Below, in pieces: positions 8,324-10,400 of a stretch of DNA of 10,400 nt (positions are counted from its first letter, which is position 1; each line of letters starts with the position of its first letter). Both the position numbers and the translations under genes were made by a program. Source of the stretch: a bacterium (GTDB lineage: Bacteria > Patescibacteriota > Patescibacteriia > UBA1558 > GWA2-36-10); assembly GCA_030690875.1 (NCBI GenBank), contig JAUYFP010000059.1:1-10400 (forward strand), read 5' to 3'. The notes beneath the pieces were generated by a model. The model was not told the origin of the DNA, did not search any database, and saw only the letters and a list, made by a program, of their open reading frames with translations.

Positions 8324-8414
8324 GGAAGGTTCGCATAGTTGGTCTAGTGCGCACGCTTGGAAAGCGTGTGAGGCCTCAAAACCTCCGAGGGTTCGAATCC
8401 CTCACCTTCCGCCA
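8324..8414 (+). tRNA. tRNA-Ser(GGA), CCA encoded
   Basis: The acceptor stem GGAAGGT (8324-8330) pairs with ACCTTCC (8404-8410), followed by discriminator G8411 and encoded CCA (8412-8414). The anticodon stem CACGC/GCGTG (8352-8356/8364-8368) holds the loop TTGGAAA with anticodon GGA (8359-8361), which reads UCC/UCU serine codons. A long class II variable arm (GAGG/CCTC, 8370-8373/8382-8385), typical of tRNA-Ser, precedes the T arm GAGGG-TTCGAAT-CCCTC (8387-8403). The D arm (8331-8351) contains AGTTGGT. All stems are complete, so it should be functional. Its 3' end is duplicated at 8617-8635. Confidence 0.96.
8396..8414 (+). repeat. Direct repeat copy 1 (attL-like), inside the tRNA-Ser 3' end
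   Basis: AATCCCTCACCTTCCGCCA covers the end of the T loop, the 3' T-stem strand, the 3' acceptor strand, the discriminator and CCA. An identical 19-base copy lies at 8617-8635. This is the segment commonly duplicated when elements integrate at tRNA 3' ends. Confidence 0.9.
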
Positions 8415-8616
8415 TAAATTCAGCAAACTCACCATGAGTAAAGCGAATGTGTGAGATTGATGAATCTATTGAGAATATAAGATTCGAACGGGCAGAAACG
8501 AGATATGAGCGTAGCGAATAATCGAGTGTCGCTCAAAGCGAGCGAGCGTAGCTTTGAGCGCTACCCAGGGCAAGGAGCGAGCAACAATATAAAAATAAAT
8601 AGGCGAGCGAGGCGGA
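8415..8616. mobile_element. Small noncoding insert between the tRNA 3' end copies (putative integrated or relic element)
   Basis: The 202 bp between the two 19-bp repeats hold no meaningful open frame on either strand; the longest + strand ATG start noticed, at 8434, stops after six codons. The right half (about 8500-8580) is G+C-richer than the surroundings and carries six copies of GAGCG. It also has a perfect 10-bp inverted repeat, CGCTCAAAGC (8530-8539) with GCTTTGAGCG (8551-8560), and a 9-base direct repeat GAGCGTAGC (8507-8515 and 8544-8552). A short hairpin GAATC/GATTC lies at 8462-8485. No integrase is present, so this is either a deletion relic or a non-autonomous unit. Its mobility is inferred only from the flanking duplication. 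Confidence 0.5.
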
Positions 8617-8635
8617 AATCCCTCACCTTCCGCCA
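8617..8635 (+). repeat. Direct repeat copy 2 (attR-like), displaced tRNA-Ser 3' end
   Basis: This is an exact 19-base copy of 8396-8414. It directly abuts a terminator whose left arm uses its last bases CCGCCA, which suggests that this copy is the original tRNA end in its original context. The upstream base differs (A8616 versus G8395), so the identity ends inside the T-loop sequence. Confidence 0.88.
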
Positions 8636-8667
8636 GTTTTTTAAACTGCTATTTTGGCGGTTTTTTT
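8630..8667 (+). terminator. Terminator built on the displaced tRNA 3' end
   Basis: CCGCCA (8630-8635) pairs with TGGCGG (8655-8660), followed by seven T (8661-8667). Inside the loop, AGTTT/AAACT can form a second small stem. It probably terminated the ancestral tRNA-Ser transcript. The upstream GGCGGAA (8611-8617) competes for the same CCGCC. Confidence 0.75.
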
Positions 8668-8680
8668 ATTGAGTGAAAGG

Positions 8681-8689
8681 TGTTATAAT
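8681..8689 (+). promoter_or_regulatory. Extended -10 promoter of the pilin-like membrane protein gene
   Basis: TGT plus TATAAT (8684-8689) is the third copy of the extended -10 box in the window. The -35 position is occupied by the T-run of the preceding terminator. Predicted start is near 8696, about 27 nt before ATG 8723. Confidence 0.72.
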
Positions 8690-8722
8690 ATAAGTATAAA
8701 TAATTATTTATTTTATATTTTT

Positions 8723-10400
8723 ATGGAGCCTTTAAACAATCAAGTGCCTGTTCAGGAAGTAGTTAGTACTTCAAACCAGCCTGATCAAACCGGCCGTCAT
8801 TTAAACAGCAAATTAATTATTATCGTTGCTGTTGTTTTATTATTATTTGGTGGTAGTGCTTATGCTTGGTTTTTTACTGATTTAAGATACAAATTACCAT
8901 GGTTTAAACCATCAGAAGACAAATTGGTAGCCATGATGTATGAAAATTTAGCCAAATTAGATGGGGTTGATTTTTCTCTGACTTATAAATTAGGCGTTGG
9001 TGATCGTGATAAAGATGCAAAAGTAGATGAAAAAAAGGTAAGCGATTATGAAGCTCAGGACAGAGTTTATAGTATACAATCTAAATTAATGAATTTAACC
9101 ACAAATATTATTAGTTGTTTAGATGCTCAAGCTAATATTCAAGCTTTTAGTAGCCAATTGTGTGATGGTAGCCAAATGGCTATTCCTAAAGCTGGCGAAA
9201 AAACCTGCTCTTCATTGTCGAGCTCTACTCCATCTTTCAATCTTGGTTGGGGTGATGGCACAACTTGGCCTGACTTAAGTAATTATGATTGGGAGTATGA
9301 TGCCATTTGTTTGGCAGATAATAAAGATAATATTGACACCTGGAGTTTTTCTGCACACAGTACTTATAACGATGACAAGATTATCTGTACTGAAAAAGGT
9401 TGTGAGTGGAATAATAGAGATTTAACAGAGCTTGGTAATAAATCCTCTTTAAATTTAGATTTATTATTTGGTTCTTATTTAGATAGTATGGATGATTATA
9501 TTAGCACCAATTTTAACATTGAAGCTATTCTGAGTGGTAGTGGTTTTTCTTTAAAAGAGAGAAAAGATAATAAACAACAATTACCAAATGTGGGGCTTGG
9601 TTTTGATGGCAATGCTGATTTAGGCTCAATGAGTGTTAAAATGACAATGGAGGCCAAAGTAATAGATGATGTGGCATATTTCAAGGTAGATGCTTTTCCA
9701 ATCACTGATATTACTAAGGGACACGAGGGCGAGTGGATTAAAGTTGATATGGAAGATAATTCTTGGATGAACGATGTTATACCAAATTTTAGTGAAAATC
9801 AGAATAAGGCGATTATTGATTTTAGGAATTTTATTGCTAAGACAAAAGATTATGATGTTTTGACATTTGAAGCCACGGGTGATTATTTAGAAAAAGATGG
9901 TATCAAATCTCCAGTCTTTGAAGTAAATTTAATACCAGCCAATGTGCCTGATTGGATACAGGATTTGCGTAATCTTTATGAAAAAAATAAAGCGACTGAT
10001 AGTTCTAAACCATTTGAAGAAAAACAGTATACTGAAGCAGAAAAAAATCAGATTATTGTTAAAACCGAAGAGGCTATGACTAATATGAAAGTTAAAGTGG
10101 CCTTACACCCAAATACTGGTGATCTCATGAATTTGACAGTAGATTTTAGGATTATTCCATCGGCTGATTCTAAAAAATTTGCTAACAAGCAATTTAATTC
10201 TAGTTTAAGTGTTGATTTATGGAATCATAATAAGCCGACCGCGCCTAAAGTGCCGGAAAATTTTATTGAGCAAAGCGAAATAGAAAGAGAGGAATTAGGT
10301 CTGTCTAAAGAGGCTTATCAAGATATTAAGCAATCCAGACGAATTACTAGTTTACGTCAGGACTTGTCAGAATATTATAATAAAAATCAAACTTGGCCCC
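8723..10400 (+). CDS. Membrane-anchored protein with pilin-like segments (partial, runs off the right edge)
   Basis: 559 codons are open to the window end with no stop. A short Gln/Pro-rich N terminus precedes one hydrophobic span (31-50, IIIVAVVLLLFGGSAYAWF), so the bulk is probably outside the cell. Residues about 105-232 carry six Cys (132, 147, 162, 196, 222, 227), a TWPDL segment (181-185), WSFSAHS (207-213) and ICTEKGCEW (221-229). These resemble the globular half of pseudopilins from Patescibacteria, but without the N-terminal pilin helix. Residues about 295-500 look like a beta-rich lipoprotein/LolA-LppX-type domain (GEWIKVDME at 336-344), an uncertain call. The visible end, RR539-540 ... 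DLSEYY ... WP559, matches the RxxDL..L..YY..N..YP pattern of type IV pilin-like proteins, so another such domain may continue outside. The start is supported by the promoter; there is no Shine-Dalgarno sequence. Confidence 0.78.
   Translation, partial: MEPLNNQVPVQEVVSTSNQPDQTGRHLNSKLIIIVAVVLLLFGGSAYAWFFTDLRYKLPWFKPSEDKLVAMMYENLAKLDGVDFSLTYKLGVGDRDKDAKVDEKKVSDYEAQDRVYSIQSKLMNLTTNIISCLDAQANIQAFSSQLCDGSQMAIPKAGEKTCSSLSSSTPSFNLGWGDGTTWPDLSNYDWEYDAICLADNKDNIDTWSFSAHSTYNDDKIICTEKGCEWNNRDLTELGNKSSLNLDLLFGSYLDSMDDYISTNFNIEAILSGSGFSLKERKDNKQQLPNVGLGFDGNADLGSMSVKMTMEAKVIDDVAYFKVDAFPITDITKGHEGEWIKVDMEDNSWMNDVIPNFSENQNKAIIDFRNFIAKTKDYDVLTFEATGDYLEKDGIKSPVFEVNLIPANVPDWIQDLRNLYEKNKATDSSKPFEEKQYTEAEKNQIIVKTEEAMTNMKVKVALHPNTGDLMNLTVDFRIIPSADSKKFANKQFNSSLSVDLWNHNKPTAPKVPENFIEQSEIEREELGLSKEAYQDIKQSRRITSLRQDLSEYYNKNQTWP

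Noticed and set aside
8434..8454. Possible small gene ATG...TGA in the insert
   Set aside because: It is only six codons, with no ribosome site and no coding signal.
8481..8500. Second tRNA on the minus strand, suggested by the T-loop-like GATTCGAAC
   Set aside because: No acceptor stem, CCA or anticodon arm can be built around it on the minus strand.
8500..8610. CRISPR-like array from repeated GAGCG
   Set aside because: Repeats are 5-9 bases, irregularly spaced, with no uniform spacer length and no cas genes.

Overview
The window is AT-rich and gene-dense. It looks like a chromosomal piece of a Candidate Phyla Radiation (Patescibacteria) bacterium, probably near the Parcubacteria/Microgenomates side. 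This rests on recognised sequence styles: a secreted protein with the YxIGxDGKxYxxPDxKTFxTW repeat common in these genomes, a protein with an SCEGH motif, a short DUF4870-like membrane protein, and a membrane protein carrying pilin-type segments. No phylogeny was run. The standard code fits: no gene here ends in TGA, and TGG is used freely for Trp.

Layout, all genes on the + strand. (1) 2-133: the last 43 codons of an unidentified gene. (2) 146-2241: a heat-shock operon. A consensus promoter has its -10 box inside a perfect CIRCE operator, followed by groES, a GC-rich intercistronic hairpin, groEL and a strong terminator. (3) 2252-4080: a single-gene unit with an extended -10 promoter, a secreted multidomain surface protein ending in a dockerin-like calcium-binding pair, and a terminator. 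(4) 4092-8270: an extended -10 promoter, a four-span membrane protein, a DUF4870-like protein, a hairpin, an SCEGH-motif protein and phosphoenolpyruvate synthase, closed by a perfect terminator. (5) 8273-8667: a promoter and tRNA-Ser(GGA). The 19-bp 3' end of this tRNA is repeated 221 bp downstream, next to what appears to be the tRNA's original terminator. Between the copies lie 202 bp of noncoding, GAGCG-rich, palindromic DNA. (6) 8681-10400: an extended -10 promoter and a membrane-anchored protein with pilin-like segments that runs off the window.

The housekeeping content is protein folding (GroES/GroEL under HrcA control), gluconeogenic carbon flow (PEP synthase) and a serine tRNA. The other products are mostly envelope or surface proteins. 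The least ordinary part is the tRNA-Ser region. It looks like a small element integrated site-specifically at a tRNA 3' end, and its downstream junction offers competing GGCGG/CCGCC/GGCGG pairings that overlap a terminator.
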